Positions 16,941 to 26,194 of a stretch of DNA of 64,000 nucleotides are shown in pieces. Origin of the DNA: Novibacillus thermophilus (GTDB lineage: Bacteria; Bacillota; Bacilli; Thermoactinomycetales; Novibacillaceae). The first letter of the stretch is position 1. Each line of letters starts with the position of its first letter. The translations under genes were made by a program, and so were the position numbers. Under the pieces are notes generated by a model. It was not told the origin of the DNA and did no database searches. It worked only from the letters and a program-made list of their open reading frames with translations. The stretch is taken from the NCBI RefSeq assembly GCF_002005165.1, contig NZ_CP019699.1:744001-808000 (forward strand), read 5' to 3'.

Positions 16941-17723
16941 ATGCAACTCCTATACAATAAAGTTGCGATTATTACAGGGGGAGCGTCAGGTATTGGTAAA
17001 GCTACTTGTCAGTTATTTGCTGAGCAAGGAGCAAAAGTAATTATTGCTGACGTTAATGAAGAAGCGGGACATGTCATAGAGCAGCAGATTGTTGATGATG
17101 GCCGAGAGGCAACATTTGTAAAAACAGACGTTTCTTCATCTGAACAAGTGGAAAACCTGTTTAGTGAAGTCCAAAAGCGCTACGGAAAGCTTGATATTTT
17201 ATGTAACAATGCTGGGATCGGTATGGAGAAACTGTTTCATAACGTCGATGAAGAAGACTGGGAACGTATACACAATGTCAACCTTAAAAGTGTTTACCTG
17301 TGCTCTAGGTTAGCTATACCGATTATGTTAGAAAATGGAGGAGGATCCATTGTAAATGTTTCTTCTGTTAATGCAGAATCGCCTCGAAAATTTTATAGCA
17401 TTTATGCCTCATCTAAAGGGGGAGTTTCTGCATTAACGAAAGGTATGGCGATAGATTATGCTGAAGAAAACATTCGTGTAAATGCAGTTTTACCCGGTTG
17501 TATATACACTGAGCAAACAAAAAAGTCAATAGAGAACTCTCCTAATCCGCAGCAAACAAAGGATCTTATTTACAACATGCAGCCTCTAAAACGGCCAGGT
17601 AAACCAGAGGAAGTGGCAAAACTTATTATTTTCCTAGCTTCAGATCATGCTTCATTTATTACTGGAAGTTGCATACCGGTAGACGGGGGGATGCTGGCAC
17701 GATCCGTTATTTCGCAAGATTAG
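16941..17723 (+). CDS. Short-chain dehydrogenase/reductase, glucose-1-dehydrogenase-like
   Basis: 260-residue classical SDR using NAD(P). Seen: cofactor loop TGGASGIGKAT (residues 13-23), NNAG near 89, the catalytic Ser in VNVSSVNAES near 140 and the Tyr/Lys pair in YASSKGG near 153-159, with the C-terminal FITGSCIPVDGG. ADVN after strand 2 (IIADVNEEAG) suggests NAD preference. ATG 16941 follows AAGGAGG. In this operon it could oxidise C1 of an amino sugar to the lactone, or act on another hydroxyl; 3-oxoacyl reductase-type activity cannot be excluded. It is AT-rich like its neighbours and lies 17 bases before the next gene. Confidence 0.88.
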   Translation: MQLLYNKVAIITGGASGIGKATCQLFAEQGAKVIIADVNEEAGHVIEQQIVDDGREATFVKTDVSSSEQVENLFSEVQKRYGKLDILCNNAGIGMEKLFHNVDEEDWERIHNVNLKSVYLCSRLAIPIMLENGGGSIVNVSSVNAESPRKFYSIYASSKGGVSALTKGMAIDYAEENIRVNAVLPGCIYTEQTKKSIENSPNPQQTKDLIYNMQPLKRPGKPEEVAKLIIFLASDHASFITGSCIPVDGGMLARSVISQD

Positions 17724-17739
17724 TCAGCGGGGTGTCGAA

Positions 17740-18855
17740 ATGGATATCTATAAAAAATTGGGAGTTCAAACACTGATTAATGCTGTGGACACTTACACAA
17801 TAATCGGTGGCTCCACTATGCCGGATGAGGTCATAAACGCAATGGTTGACGCAAGTAAGCATTTCGTTAATATAGATCAACTTCAAAGAAAAGCTGGTGA
17901 GCGTATAGCATCACTTACAAAAAATGAAGGTGCTTACATCACGAGCGGTGCTTCTGCCGGTTTAGCGATTTCTACTGCAGCATGTATAACGGGAACTGAC
18001 CCAGCTAAGGTTGAGCAACTGCCTGATACGTCACACTTAAAAAATGAAGTTATCATTCATAGATGTCAACGTAACGGATACGATCATGCAATTAGGCAAG
18101 TTGGCGTAAAGTTAGTGGAAATTGGAAACGTAGATATAACTCATACATGGCAGTTGGAAAATGCTATTACTGATAAAACAGCTTGTATCGTATATTTTAT
18201 GGCTTCCACTTTCTCAAAAGGCGCGCTTCCTCTAAATGAAGTTATAAAAATTGGAAAGAAATACAGTATTCCGATCATTGTGGATGCCGCTGCACAGTTA
18301 CCGCCTGTAGAAAATCTATGGAAATATACGCATATGGGTGCAGATATGGTTGTGTTTTCAGGAGGCAAAACTTTAAGAGGCCCCCAAGCTTCAGGAGTTG
18401 TACTTGGGAAACAGGAATTAATCGAAGCTTGCAAAGTTAATGGCAGTCCTAATCATTCATTAGGTAGATCAATGAAGGTTGGAAAAGAGGAAATAGTTGG
18501 TCTGTTAGCCGCCATTGAAAGATATGTAAATCTTGATCACCGGAAAATAATGAATCAGTTAGAAGCGATGGTAAGTTACATTCAGAAGAAGTTGAGTTTC
18601 CCTGGTATTACCGTTACACGTCTGTTTCCAGGGCCGGTGGGACAGACTTACCCACGTGCCTTAGTTCATTTTAGTCGAGAAAGCAAACATTCGGCTATAA
18701 ATGTTAAAGAAAAGTTAGAAGATGGTGACCCATGTATTATTGTTGGCCTAACAGAAGATAAAAGTGGGATTATTATTAATCCATTGAATCTTCAAGATAA
18801 TGAAGTTGATATCATCCTAAACCGTATCACACAAATACTAAATAATGACGAATAA
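17740..18855 (+). CDS. SelA-like PLP-dependent lyase, candidate D-glucosaminate ammonia-lyase
   Basis: 371 residues of the SelA-like branch of fold-type I PLP enzymes, which includes D-glucosaminate-6-phosphate ammonia-lyase (DgaE). Seen: YITSGASAGLAISTAACITG near 66-86 for cofactor phosphate binding, IIVDAAAQLPP near 178 (Asp for the pyridine nitrogen) and the Schiff-base lysine in VFSGGKTLRGPQASG near residue 210. No selenocysteine genes or tRNA-Sec are near, so a selenium role is unlikely. KDG kinase and KDPG aldolase lie further on, so the expected product is 2-keto-3-deoxygluconate (or its 6-phosphate) plus ammonia (inference). ATG 17740 has only a weak ribosome site. The stop lies within the next frame. 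Confidence 0.82.
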   Translation: MDIYKKLGVQTLINAVDTYTIIGGSTMPDEVINAMVDASKHFVNIDQLQRKAGERIASLTKNEGAYITSGASAGLAISTAACITGTDPAKVEQLPDTSHLKNEVIIHRCQRNGYDHAIRQVGVKLVEIGNVDITHTWQLENAITDKTACIVYFMASTFSKGALPLNEVIKIGKKYSIPIIVDAAAQLPPVENLWKYTHMGADMVVFSGGKTLRGPQASGVVLGKQELIEACKVNGSPNHSLGRSMKVGKEEIVGLLAAIERYVNLDHRKIMNQLEAMVSYIQKKLSFPGITVTRLFPGPVGQTYPRALVHFSRESKHSAINVKEKLEDGDPCIIVGLTEDKSGIIINPLNLQDNEVDIILNRITQILNNDE

Positions 18856-18871
18856 TAAGGGGGAGTCTATT

Positions 18872-20440
18872 TTGGATTTAGTTATAAAAAACGGCTTGAT
18901 CATTGACGGAAATGAAAGGCCTCGATATAAAGCGGATATCGGTGTTAAGGATGGAAAAATAGTTGAAATAAAAAACAACATAGAGGTTTACGATGTTGCA
19001 GAAGTTATAGACGCAGAAGGCAAGATGGTAGCTCCGGGGTTTATCGACACACATACACACTCGGACGTCATGCTCCTTTGGGATCGTCAACACGCTTCCG
19101 GTTTGTATCAAGGAATCACAACTGAGATCCTTGGTCAAGATGGGTTATCTTACGCTCCCTTAAGTAAGCGTAACCTGGAAATGTATTCGAAATATTTAGC
19201 GGGGTTAAACGGAAGGCCTGATATCCCTTGGGACTGGTCAAGTGTAAAGGAGTATCGAGAAAAATTTGACAAGACCGTAGCCATTAATACAGCGTATCAA
19301 GTTCCGCATGGTGCCTTAAGATTGGAAACGGTAGGTATGGCAGACGTTCCCCTAAATGGTGTTGATATGGAGAAAGCAAAAGCCTTACTGTCACAGGGGT
19401 TGGAGGAAGGAGCGGTGGCCTTCTCGACAGGGTTAAGTTACTTTCCTGGTTCGTATTCGGATACAGATGAACTGGTTGAATTGTGTCAAGTTGTTGCTGA
19501 ACACGATAGTGTTTATGTGACACACACCCGATCGGTTTTTCGGGGAGAGCCGTTTGATCCGAACATGGAAGCTATTGAAATAGCGGAGCGATCAGGAGCA
19601 AAGCTTCACTTCTCGCACTTTAGGACAACTCCTGAAACAGCAGGTAAAGTTGATGAGCTCATGCAGGATATTGATGATGCTTACCAACGGGGAATTGATT
19701 TGACATTAGAGTTATACCCTTACCCAGCTGGAAGCGGTTATGCTGTCATATTTCTTCCTCCGTGGGCTGTTGAACATGGATATGAGGCCACTTTAGAGAG
19801 GCTGGCGGACAGATCATTAAGAAAGCGTATAATTGAGGGGATTCAGGACAACTTAATTAAATGCGATGGGCATTTCACCCATCTAACGAAGAATCGGCAA
19901 TATATCGGAAAAAACTTTGTTGAGGTTGCAAATGAACGAGGACAGTCTGTTCCTGATATGATTTGCGACATCTTACTGGAGGAAAATTTAGAAGTAGGTT
20001 TCTATACAACACCTCCTGACCCAGAGACCTGGGAAACAATGAATCGTGACTTTCTGGAACTGCTGTCAAGACCGTATTACATGGTGGGTTCGGATGGAAT
20101 TCCATTGGGCGAAAACCCTCATCCGCGGGCTTTTGGTACGTTTCCTCGCTTGCTGAGATTCTGCAGGGAATATGATTTCAGTTTAGAAAAAATGATTAAC
20201 CGTATGACAAAAGTGCCTGCTTTAAGGTTTGGACTAAAGGATCGAGGAACAATAGGAAAAGGAAAAGCTGCGGACATCGTCATTTTTGATTTTGACAATG
20301 TGACTGACACTGCAACTTATGAGCTATCGAGAAGTGCCCCGAGAGGTATTGAGTATGTAATAGTTAATGGAAGGGTAGCCGTTCGCAATGAGAAAGTGAC
20401 AGGAATATTTGCAGGTGAAGCATTATCTAGAGCTCTTTGA
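18872..20440 (+). CDS. D-aminoacylase / N-acyl-D-amino-acid deacylase family amidohydrolase
   Basis: About 522 residues of the metal-dependent amidohydrolase superfamily, D-aminoacylase subgroup. Metal motif HTHSDVMLLW near residue 60, a GAVAFSTGLSYFPGSYS segment near 182, THTRS near 214, HFSHFR near 247 and VGSDGIPLGENPHPRAFGTF near 405, with the usual C-terminal beta-sandwich return (GKGKAADIVIFDFDNV). TTG 18872 follows AAGGGGGAG; an ATG at 18845 lies inside the previous gene and has no ribosome site. In this operon the likeliest role is removal of the N-acetyl group from an N-acetyl amino sugar acid, upstream of the PLP lyase (inference). True D-amino acid substrates are the alternative. 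Confidence 0.88.
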   Translation: MDLVIKNGLIIDGNERPRYKADIGVKDGKIVEIKNNIEVYDVAEVIDAEGKMVAPGFIDTHTHSDVMLLWDRQHASGLYQGITTEILGQDGLSYAPLSKRNLEMYSKYLAGLNGRPDIPWDWSSVKEYREKFDKTVAINTAYQVPHGALRLETVGMADVPLNGVDMEKAKALLSQGLEEGAVAFSTGLSYFPGSYSDTDELVELCQVVAEHDSVYVTHTRSVFRGEPFDPNMEAIEIAERSGAKLHFSHFRTTPETAGKVDELMQDIDDAYQRGIDLTLELYPYPAGSGYAVIFLPPWAVEHGYEATLERLADRSLRKRIIEGIQDNLIKCDGHFTHLTKNRQYIGKNFVEVANERGQSVPDMICDILLEENLEVGFYTTPPDPETWETMNRDFLELLSRPYYMVGSDGIPLGENPHPRAFGTFPRLLRFCREYDFSLEKMINRMTKVPALRFGLKDRGTIGKGKAADIVIFDFDNVTDTATYELSRSAPRGIEYVIVNGRVAVRNEKVTGIFAGEALSRAL

Positions 20441-20457
20441 GAAAAGGAGAGATTAGA

Positions 20458-21798
20458 TTGAAAAAATTTGTATCTATTTTGTTGACATGCAGCCTGTTGT
20501 TTGTTGGGGTTTTAAGTGGTTGTAGTTCAACAAATGATACACAGTCCAACGATGATACAAATGGCGAAGGAAATGAATCAGACAGTAAAACACTTACAAT
20601 GTCGATTTTTAGTGGTGGCCATGGAGAGGAAATATGGCAAAAAACAATTGATATGTTTGAGGAACAACATCCGGACGTGAAGGTTGAAGCTGAGTTTAGC
20701 CCGCAAAATCACGAGACGTTAAGATTGAATTTTATAGAAGGAAACCCTCCGGATCTGTATTTCGCAAATGCATCTATGTTCGATAATTACCAGCTTATTA
20801 ATGATGGTTTGTTAACACCACTCGATTCACTGTTGGATTCTGAAGCCCCGAAAGGGGATGGGAAATTTAAAGACATGTTTATTACTTCGATATTGGAAGG
20901 TTTAGAAGTTGACGACAGTTTGTATCTGATGCCTTTTGACGTTTTAGTTTTCGGTCAATTTTATAATAAGGCTTTATATGAAGAAAATGGCTGGGAGATC
21001 CCAAGTAATTTTGAAGAATATTTAGCAACCGCTGAGAAGATGAAAAGTAAAGGTATTGATCCGTTTACCTACCCAGGTGTTTATCCGGTATATCTTTCCT
21101 GGGCGTTAGTTCCAACAATTGGTTCGATAGGCGGTGACGAAGTATTAAGTAAGATAGAAAATATAGAAGAAGGTGCCTGGAAGGATCCTGCTGTCATAGA
21201 AGCATTAGAACGTTTAGTGACGTTAAGGGATAATGGTTATATTCAAGACGGTGTACTGGCTTTCGATCATACTCAAGCGCAAATGGAATTTGCCAATAAC
21301 CGTGCTGCTAACGTGGTAACAGGAACATGGCTTGAAAATGAGATGGAAGGCAATTGGCCGGAAGGATTTGAGTTAACATTTTTAGGAAATCCTTGGAACA
21401 AGTCTGATGAAGAAGAATACGTTGCGATTGCTACATCAGTATTGGGAGTACCTAAAGATGCTCAAAATCCGGAACTGGCCATGGAATTTATGAAACTTAT
21501 GTATTCTGATGAAAACATGAAGGCATGGGCTGAAGAAGTAGGCGTTGTCCGTCCTATTATTGAAACAGATGCCTATAGTGAGTTTTTACCAGCTTCAGTT
21601 TTACAAGCAGTAGAATCGTTAAATGACCCTAATATCTCGACTCATGTTCAGCTATTCACTGACAAATACCCCGAGTTAACAAATGAAATGGGTGATCACT
21701 TAAACGCTCTGATTGCAGGTAATATATCAATAGATGAGTTTACGGATAAAATGGAGGAAGCAACTAAAAAAGCTCGGGATGCGGAACAGAATGGTTAA
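20458..21798 (+). CDS. ABC transporter extracellular sugar-binding lipoprotein
   Basis: 446 residues. A lipoprotein signal peptide (MKKFVSILLTCSLLFVGVLS) ends at the lipobox with Cys near residue 22, followed by an acidic/serine linker and a family-1 extracellular solute-binding domain (NFEEYLATAEKMKSKGIDPF, LAMEFMKLMYSDENMKAW). TTG 20458 has AAAGGAGA 8 bases upstream; the frame extends further up but overlaps the previous gene. It delivers an oligosaccharide or amino sugar to the two permeases encoded next. A strong hairpin after the stop should leave it more abundant than the permeases, usual for such binding proteins. Confidence 0.9.
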   Translation: MKKFVSILLTCSLLFVGVLSGCSSTNDTQSNDDTNGEGNESDSKTLTMSIFSGGHGEEIWQKTIDMFEEQHPDVKVEAEFSPQNHETLRLNFIEGNPPDLYFANASMFDNYQLINDGLLTPLDSLLDSEAPKGDGKFKDMFITSILEGLEVDDSLYLMPFDVLVFGQFYNKALYEENGWEIPSNFEEYLATAEKMKSKGIDPFTYPGVYPVYLSWALVPTIGSIGGDEVLSKIENIEEGAWKDPAVIEALERLVTLRDNGYIQDGVLAFDHTQAQMEFANNRAANVVTGTWLENEMEGNWPEGFELTFLGNPWNKSDEEEYVAIATSVLGVPKDAQNPELAMEFMKLMYSDENMKAWAEEVGVVRPIIETDAYSEFLPASVLQAVESLNDPNISTHVQLFTDKYPELTNEMGDHLNALIAGNISIDEFTDKMEEATKKARDAEQNG

Positions 21799-21803
21799 TT
21801 GGT

Positions 21804-21823
21804 AAGGGGGGATTCCCCCCTTT
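21804..21823 (+). terminator. Hairpin between binding protein and permease genes
   Basis: AAGGGGGG (21804-21811), loop ATT, then CCCCCCTT and a few Ts. Perfect 8-bp stem; the T-run is short, so it is likely a leaky terminator or a mRNA-stabilising stem for the binding-protein transcript. Confidence 0.65.
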
Positions 21824-21866
21824 AATCCACTTGTACTGCTAGATAATAGCGATAAGGACTGATTGT

Positions 21867-22742
21867 ATGAAAAAGAAGGAGAAATTATTCATCTTAACAT
21901 TCTTGGTTCCTCCTTTGCTTATTTATTTAGTTTTTTTTGTTTTCCCGTTTCTAGATTCTTTTCGCAAAAGTTTTTATAAATGGTCAGGATACTCTTCAAG
22001 CATGGAATTTATCGGTCTAGATAATTTTATAAATGCTTTAAAAGACCCTATTGTTTTACAAGCATTGTACAACAATTTATATTTTATTGTACTCTCTTCT
22101 ATTATAATTTTATTTCTTGCAATGTTTTTTGCTGTTATTTTTACACGAAAAAACTATCCTGAAATCCCATTTTATCGAGTGTTATTCTTTTTCCCGAACA
22201 TGTTATCGATTGTTATTGTGGGGATTATATGGGTGTTTATTTTTAACCCGTCTTTTGGCTTAGTTAACGCTTTTCTGAAGTTGATAGGTTTTTCTGATGC
22301 AAATGTCGTGTTGCTCGGTTCAGAGAATACTGTTAAAGCTGCATTACTTGCCCCACAAGTATGGATGCAACTTGGTTTTTACATGGTACTCTTTATTGCT
22401 GCTATCAATACAGTGCCTAAATCATTATATGAGGCAGCGGAGATAGATGGTGCCGGTGAGATAAGAAAATTTATAAGTGTGACAATACCTAACATATGGT
22501 ATACCTTACAAATATCTTTTGTTTTCTTCTTGATCAATTCCGTTAATAACACTTTTGCCTTAATCTCTGTTTCTACTCAAGGAGGGCCTAACAGAGCGTC
22601 AGAGGTTATAACCACTTATTTTTATGAACAAGCCTTTATCAACAGTAACTTTGGGTATGGTTCCGCTATTGCGACGGGGCTGTTTGTCCTATTGTTTATT
22701 ATATCGTTACTCATCATGCGGTTTACACAAAGAGCTGAATAA
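21867..22742 (+). CDS. ABC sugar transporter permease, MalF/UgpA type
   Basis: 291-residue integral membrane protein with about six transmembrane segments (first LFILTFLVPPLLIYLVFFVF). The EAA loop that contacts the ATPase reads EAAEIDGAGEIRKFISVTIP near residue 190. It imports the solute captured by the lipoprotein at 20458. It pairs with the permease at 22764. No ATPase gene follows, as is common for CUT1 systems that share an MsmX-type ATPase encoded elsewhere. Confidence 0.93.
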   Translation: MKKKEKLFILTFLVPPLLIYLVFFVFPFLDSFRKSFYKWSGYSSSMEFIGLDNFINALKDPIVLQALYNNLYFIVLSSIIILFLAMFFAVIFTRKNYPEIPFYRVLFFFPNMLSIVIVGIIWVFIFNPSFGLVNAFLKLIGFSDANVVLLGSENTVKAALLAPQVWMQLGFYMVLFIAAINTVPKSLYEAAEIDGAGEIRKFISVTIPNIWYTLQISFVFFLINSVNNTFALISVSTQGGPNRASEVITTYFYEQAFINSNFGYGSAIATGLFVLLFIISLLIMRFTQRAE

Positions 22743-22763
22743 CTCCATCAAGGAGGGTATTGA

Positions 22764-23600
22764 ATGTTGAAGAGAAATAGTTCTATGGATATCGTAATAA
22801 GAGTCATCCTGTTTATATATGGACTACTGGTTTTGTTACCGATGATCTGGGTTTTTTACACTTCATTCAAAACTAGCCGAGAGTTTTATAATAATCCTTG
22901 GGCTTTACCCGAGTCTATTTCACTAGATAATTATATTAGTGCTTGGAATACAGCTAATATAGGAAGCTATTTTTTTAATAGTGTTATCGTAACAGTCGGG
23001 ATGGTTGTATTAACCTTAATACTTGCTTCGATGATGTCGTACATTCTAGCTAGATTTTCGTTTTCAGGTCGGAATTTGTTAACATCACTGATTATGGCCG
23101 GTCTATTGGTTCCTAGTGTTTTGGGTACAATTCCGGTTTTTAATTTGCTTAAGACTTTAAATCTGCTTAATACTCATCTTGGATTGATTTTAGTCTATAC
23201 TGCTTATGCGATGCCCTTTTCCGTATTTGTTTTAATCGGTTTCTTTAAAACAATACCTAAAGAGATGGAAGAGGCCGCCATGATTGATGGAGCATCACAC
23301 TATACGACTTTTTTTAAAGTCATTTTGCCACTGGCAAAACCGGGTCTAATTACGGTGTCGATCTTCAACTTCTTGTGGTATTGGAATGAGTATGCCTTTG
23401 CCTTAACAGTACTTACCGAGGAAGCGAAACGAACATTGCCTATAGGTTTGGAGTATCTAATGGCAGTACAACGTTACAAAACAGAATGGGGAGATCTGTT
23501 CGCCGGGGTAATTATTGTGATGATTCCAGTTATCATTGTTTATATTTTGTTTCAACGTAAGTTAATAAGCGGTTTGAATACCGGTGCTGTAAAAGAGTAA
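22764..23600 (+). CDS. ABC sugar transporter permease, MalG/UgpE type
   Basis: 278-residue membrane protein with six predicted helices and the EAA loop EEAAMIDGASHYTTFFKVIL near residue 170. It forms the channel with the product of 21867. ATG 22764 follows AAGGAGGG. The ATPase is missing from the cluster, so the system must borrow one. It ends the transporter part; about 277 bases of AT-rich sequence separate it from the repressor gene. Confidence 0.93.
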   Translation: MLKRNSSMDIVIRVILFIYGLLVLLPMIWVFYTSFKTSREFYNNPWALPESISLDNYISAWNTANIGSYFFNSVIVTVGMVVLTLILASMMSYILARFSFSGRNLLTSLIMAGLLVPSVLGTIPVFNLLKTLNLLNTHLGLILVYTAYAMPFSVFVLIGFFKTIPKEMEEAAMIDGASHYTTFFKVILPLAKPGLITVSIFNFLWYWNEYAFALTVLTEEAKRTLPIGLEYLMAVQRYKTEWGDLFAGVIIVMIPVIIVYILFQRKLISGLNTGAVKE

Positions 23601-23877
23601 ATGATTTACACAATGAAAGATTATAGTTTCGTTAGTTTATTTTGTACGTGGGATTTTGCTGCCAATCAGCCATTTAGATACCTATCGTTTTGGGAAATAT
23701 CAATGATTTAATAATTTGGAGAAGAAAGGACTTATTATTATTAAAGTGGAAGAATATATTCAAATAGATAAAGATATAAGAAATTAAAACAAGAACTTGG
23801 CGAGGCATATCACAATAAAGTCCGATGGTGGTCAAGATGATCTTCTTTCAAGGGAACACCGTCAACAAGGAGGAATT

Positions 23878-25113
23878 ATGAAGTCTTTCTTAAAGGTTGG
23901 AGACCAAAAGTTTTTACAAGAATTAAATAGAACGTTGGTTATTAATACGATCTACCACTATGAATCGATATCGAGAATTGAGATCTCCAAAATTACTAAA
24001 CTTAGTCAAAGCACCGTATCTAATGTCGTTGAAACATTGCGAAACGAAGGGTATGTGAAAGAAACAGGAATCGGGAGCTCTACAAAATCAGGCGGTCGAA
24101 AACCAACGTTAATTTCTATTAATAATCAAGGTGCTTATATTGTATCAGTTGCGATTGTGACGGAAGCGTTTCACATTACCCTCCAGCTTGGCCTATTTGA
24201 TTTAGGGTTTAATCTTATTAAGGAACATGAGGTGGAATTGAATGTAAAAGGTGTTAAACTCGTTGACTCAATAAAGTCAATTGTGAAAGGTTTTATCGCA
24301 GAAAACGCTGATAAAAATATATTAGGGATCGGTGTTTCTGTACCGACCGTTTTAAATAATGAAGGAGTTATTTACCGTGGTCATTTACTTGAATTGGATC
24401 ATTACCCACTGGAAAAGGAACTAAAAAAAGAATTCGCAAGACTGCCAGTCCTGGTCGAACAAGAACAACATGCCGCGATGTTGGGTGAAAGGGCACTAGG
24501 AACCGGGAAAAATATTGCGAACATTATTTATATCACTGTGGGTAGAGGCATTGGCTCTTCTGTCATGGTAAATAACCAATTGATAAAAGGGGCAGATGGG
24601 GCTGCCGGCGAAATCGGGCATATGTCTATCAATAAATACGGTGAACGTTGCTTTTGTGGCAAAGAAGGCTGCTTGAGACTTTATGCGACGGAACTTGCTT
24701 TTATTAATAAAATTAAGGAAGCTATTAACAATGAAATGGATTTGCCCCATAAGATATATAACCCTGCTGTAAATCAAATCTTTGTAAAAGAGGTCTATAA
24801 GGAAGCAGTTAATGGAGATCCATTTAGTAGGAGTTTGTTAACTGACTTGTTAGAAAACCTTTGCCTTGGTCTGAGTAACCTGATTCATATTATTAACCCT
24901 GAACGAATCATAGTTGGAGGCAACTTACTAAATGCAAAAGAGATCGTCATTCCGTATCTAAATGAAAAACTCAAGGAAATTGTAGAGTCTCCTGCAGACG
25001 AAGTTGAGGTAGTCGAAGCCAATTTAGGAACTAAATCATCTTTATTCGGAGCTGCATCGATTATTTTTGATAAACATTTTTTACGGAGAGATTTGTTAAT
25101 CAATAATCGTTAG
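23878..25113 (+). CDS. ROK family transcriptional repressor
   Basis: 411 residues: an N-terminal winged helix-turn-helix (ISRIEISKITKLSQSTVSN, about residues 25-50) and a C-terminal ROK sugar-kinase-like domain with IIYITVGRGIGSSVM near 218, the GEIGHMSI motif near 243 and the zinc site CFCGKEGC near 258. ROK proteins of the NagC/XylR/Mlc type bind palindromes with TTATTT/CGAA-like arms and are released by sugars. Two such palindromes (13923-13939 and 16338-16354) are near the island promoters. ATG 23878 is preceded by AAGGAGGAATT; an earlier start (23797) is less likely. The catalytic Asp of true kinases was not evident, supporting a regulatory role. Confidence 0.9.
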   Translation: MKSFLKVGDQKFLQELNRTLVINTIYHYESISRIEISKITKLSQSTVSNVVETLRNEGYVKETGIGSSTKSGGRKPTLISINNQGAYIVSVAIVTEAFHITLQLGLFDLGFNLIKEHEVELNVKGVKLVDSIKSIVKGFIAENADKNILGIGVSVPTVLNNEGVIYRGHLLELDHYPLEKELKKEFARLPVLVEQEQHAAMLGERALGTGKNIANIIYITVGRGIGSSVMVNNQLIKGADGAAGEIGHMSINKYGERCFCGKEGCLRLYATELAFINKIKEAINNEMDLPHKIYNPAVNQIFVKEVYKEAVNGDPFSRSLLTDLLENLCLGLSNLIHIINPERIIVGGNLLNAKEIVIPYLNEKLKEIVESPADEVEVVEANLGTKSSLFGAASIIFDKHFLRRDLLINNR

Positions 25114-25229
25114 TCTTATAAACGGTTATATTTGTACAATGGTTCTAAAAAATAGCTTTAACCTTCAATTTTTAAGCATTTTGAAAGCCTAACTGATTAT
25201 TTTTTACCATGAAATGAGGTTAGCGTTAG

Positions 25230-26180
25230 ATGGACGTAGTCACACTGGGAGAAAGCATGGTATTACTGACACCTACACGAACAGGCCCTCTCCGTTATGC
25301 CCACACCTTTAACCGCCAACTGGGCGGTGCTGAGAGCAATGTCGCAATCGGCTTGGCCCGTTTAGGGAAGGAGGTTGGTTGGATCAGTAAGGTCGGTGCT
25401 GATGAGTTTGGCGAATATGTCATTTCCACGGTTCGAGGAGAAGGGGTCGATACGACATCGGTGAAGCGAGATTCACAAGCACCCACAGGCCTGTATATAA
25501 AAGAACTGCGTACAACTGATCGGTTCCGAGTGTTTTATTACCGCCACGATTCTGCGGCCAGCCGGCTGACACCAAGTGATTTAGATGAGTCGTATATCAG
25601 TCAAGCGAAAGTATTACATCTAACAGGTATTACGCCGGCCTTAAGCGAATCCTGTAAAGAGACGGTTGAACACGCTTTTGAGATTGCCCGACGGCATAAT
25701 CAAATCGTTTCCTTCGATCCAAATATTCGCTTGAAGTTATGGACTGTTGATGAGGCTAGTTCGGTTTTACGTCATTTTATTTCAAAATCTGATATTGTCC
25801 TACCCGGACTGGATGAAGGGGAACTGTTATACAATGAGGCTGATCCGGAACGGTTGGCAGAGAAGATACTTGACACAGGTCCAGGTGTATGTGTGGTGAA
25901 GCTCGGGGCAAAAGGGGCTTATTTTGCAACGAAAGACGGTGAGAAAGGATTTGTTCCCGGCCTTAAGTTTAAGCAAATTGTCGATCCAGTCGGAGCGGGG
26001 GACGGATTTGCTGCAGGATTCCTGTGTGGTTACCTGGAAGGTCAATCGTGGTATGACGCGGTAAAGATGGGGAATAAAGTTGGCGGCATTGTGACTCAAT
26101 TTGCGGGAGATATGGAAGGACTGCCGACACAAGAAGATTTGGAAGCAATAGAAACAGAGCAAGAAGATGTCACACGGTAG
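25230..26180 (+). CDS. kdgK: 2-keto-3-deoxygluconate kinase
   Basis: Phosphorylates 2-keto-3-deoxy-D-gluconate with ATP to KDPG. 316 residues, PfkB/ribokinase fold: N-terminal TLGESMVLLTP, substrate segment QLGGAESNVAIGLARLG near 30-46, and the PfkB signature DPVGAGDGFAAGFLCG near 251 with the catalytic Asp. The start ATG 25230 has GAGGTT upstream. Its codons are clearly less AT-rich than the island upstream and similar to kdgA, so the kdgK-kdgA pair may have a different origin. It is followed 14 bases later by kdgA. It connects the amino-sugar acid pathway to central metabolism. Confidence 0.92.
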   Translation: MDVVTLGESMVLLTPTRTGPLRYAHTFNRQLGGAESNVAIGLARLGKEVGWISKVGADEFGEYVISTVRGEGVDTTSVKRDSQAPTGLYIKELRTTDRFRVFYYRHDSAASRLTPSDLDESYISQAKVLHLTGITPALSESCKETVEHAFEIARRHNQIVSFDPNIRLKLWTVDEASSVLRHFISKSDIVLPGLDEGELLYNEADPERLAEKILDTGPGVCVVKLGAKGAYFATKDGEKGFVPGLKFKQIVDPVGAGDGFAAGFLCGYLEGQSWYDAVKMGNKVGGIVTQFAGDMEGLPTQEDLEAIETEQEDVTR

Positions 26181-26194
26181 GGAGGAAAGCGTCA

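Noticed and set aside
17740-18855. Selenocysteine synthase (SelA)
   Set aside because: It has the SelA-like fold, but no selB, selD or tRNA-Sec is nearby and the operon is a sugar-acid pathway; a SelA-like ammonia-lyase fits better.
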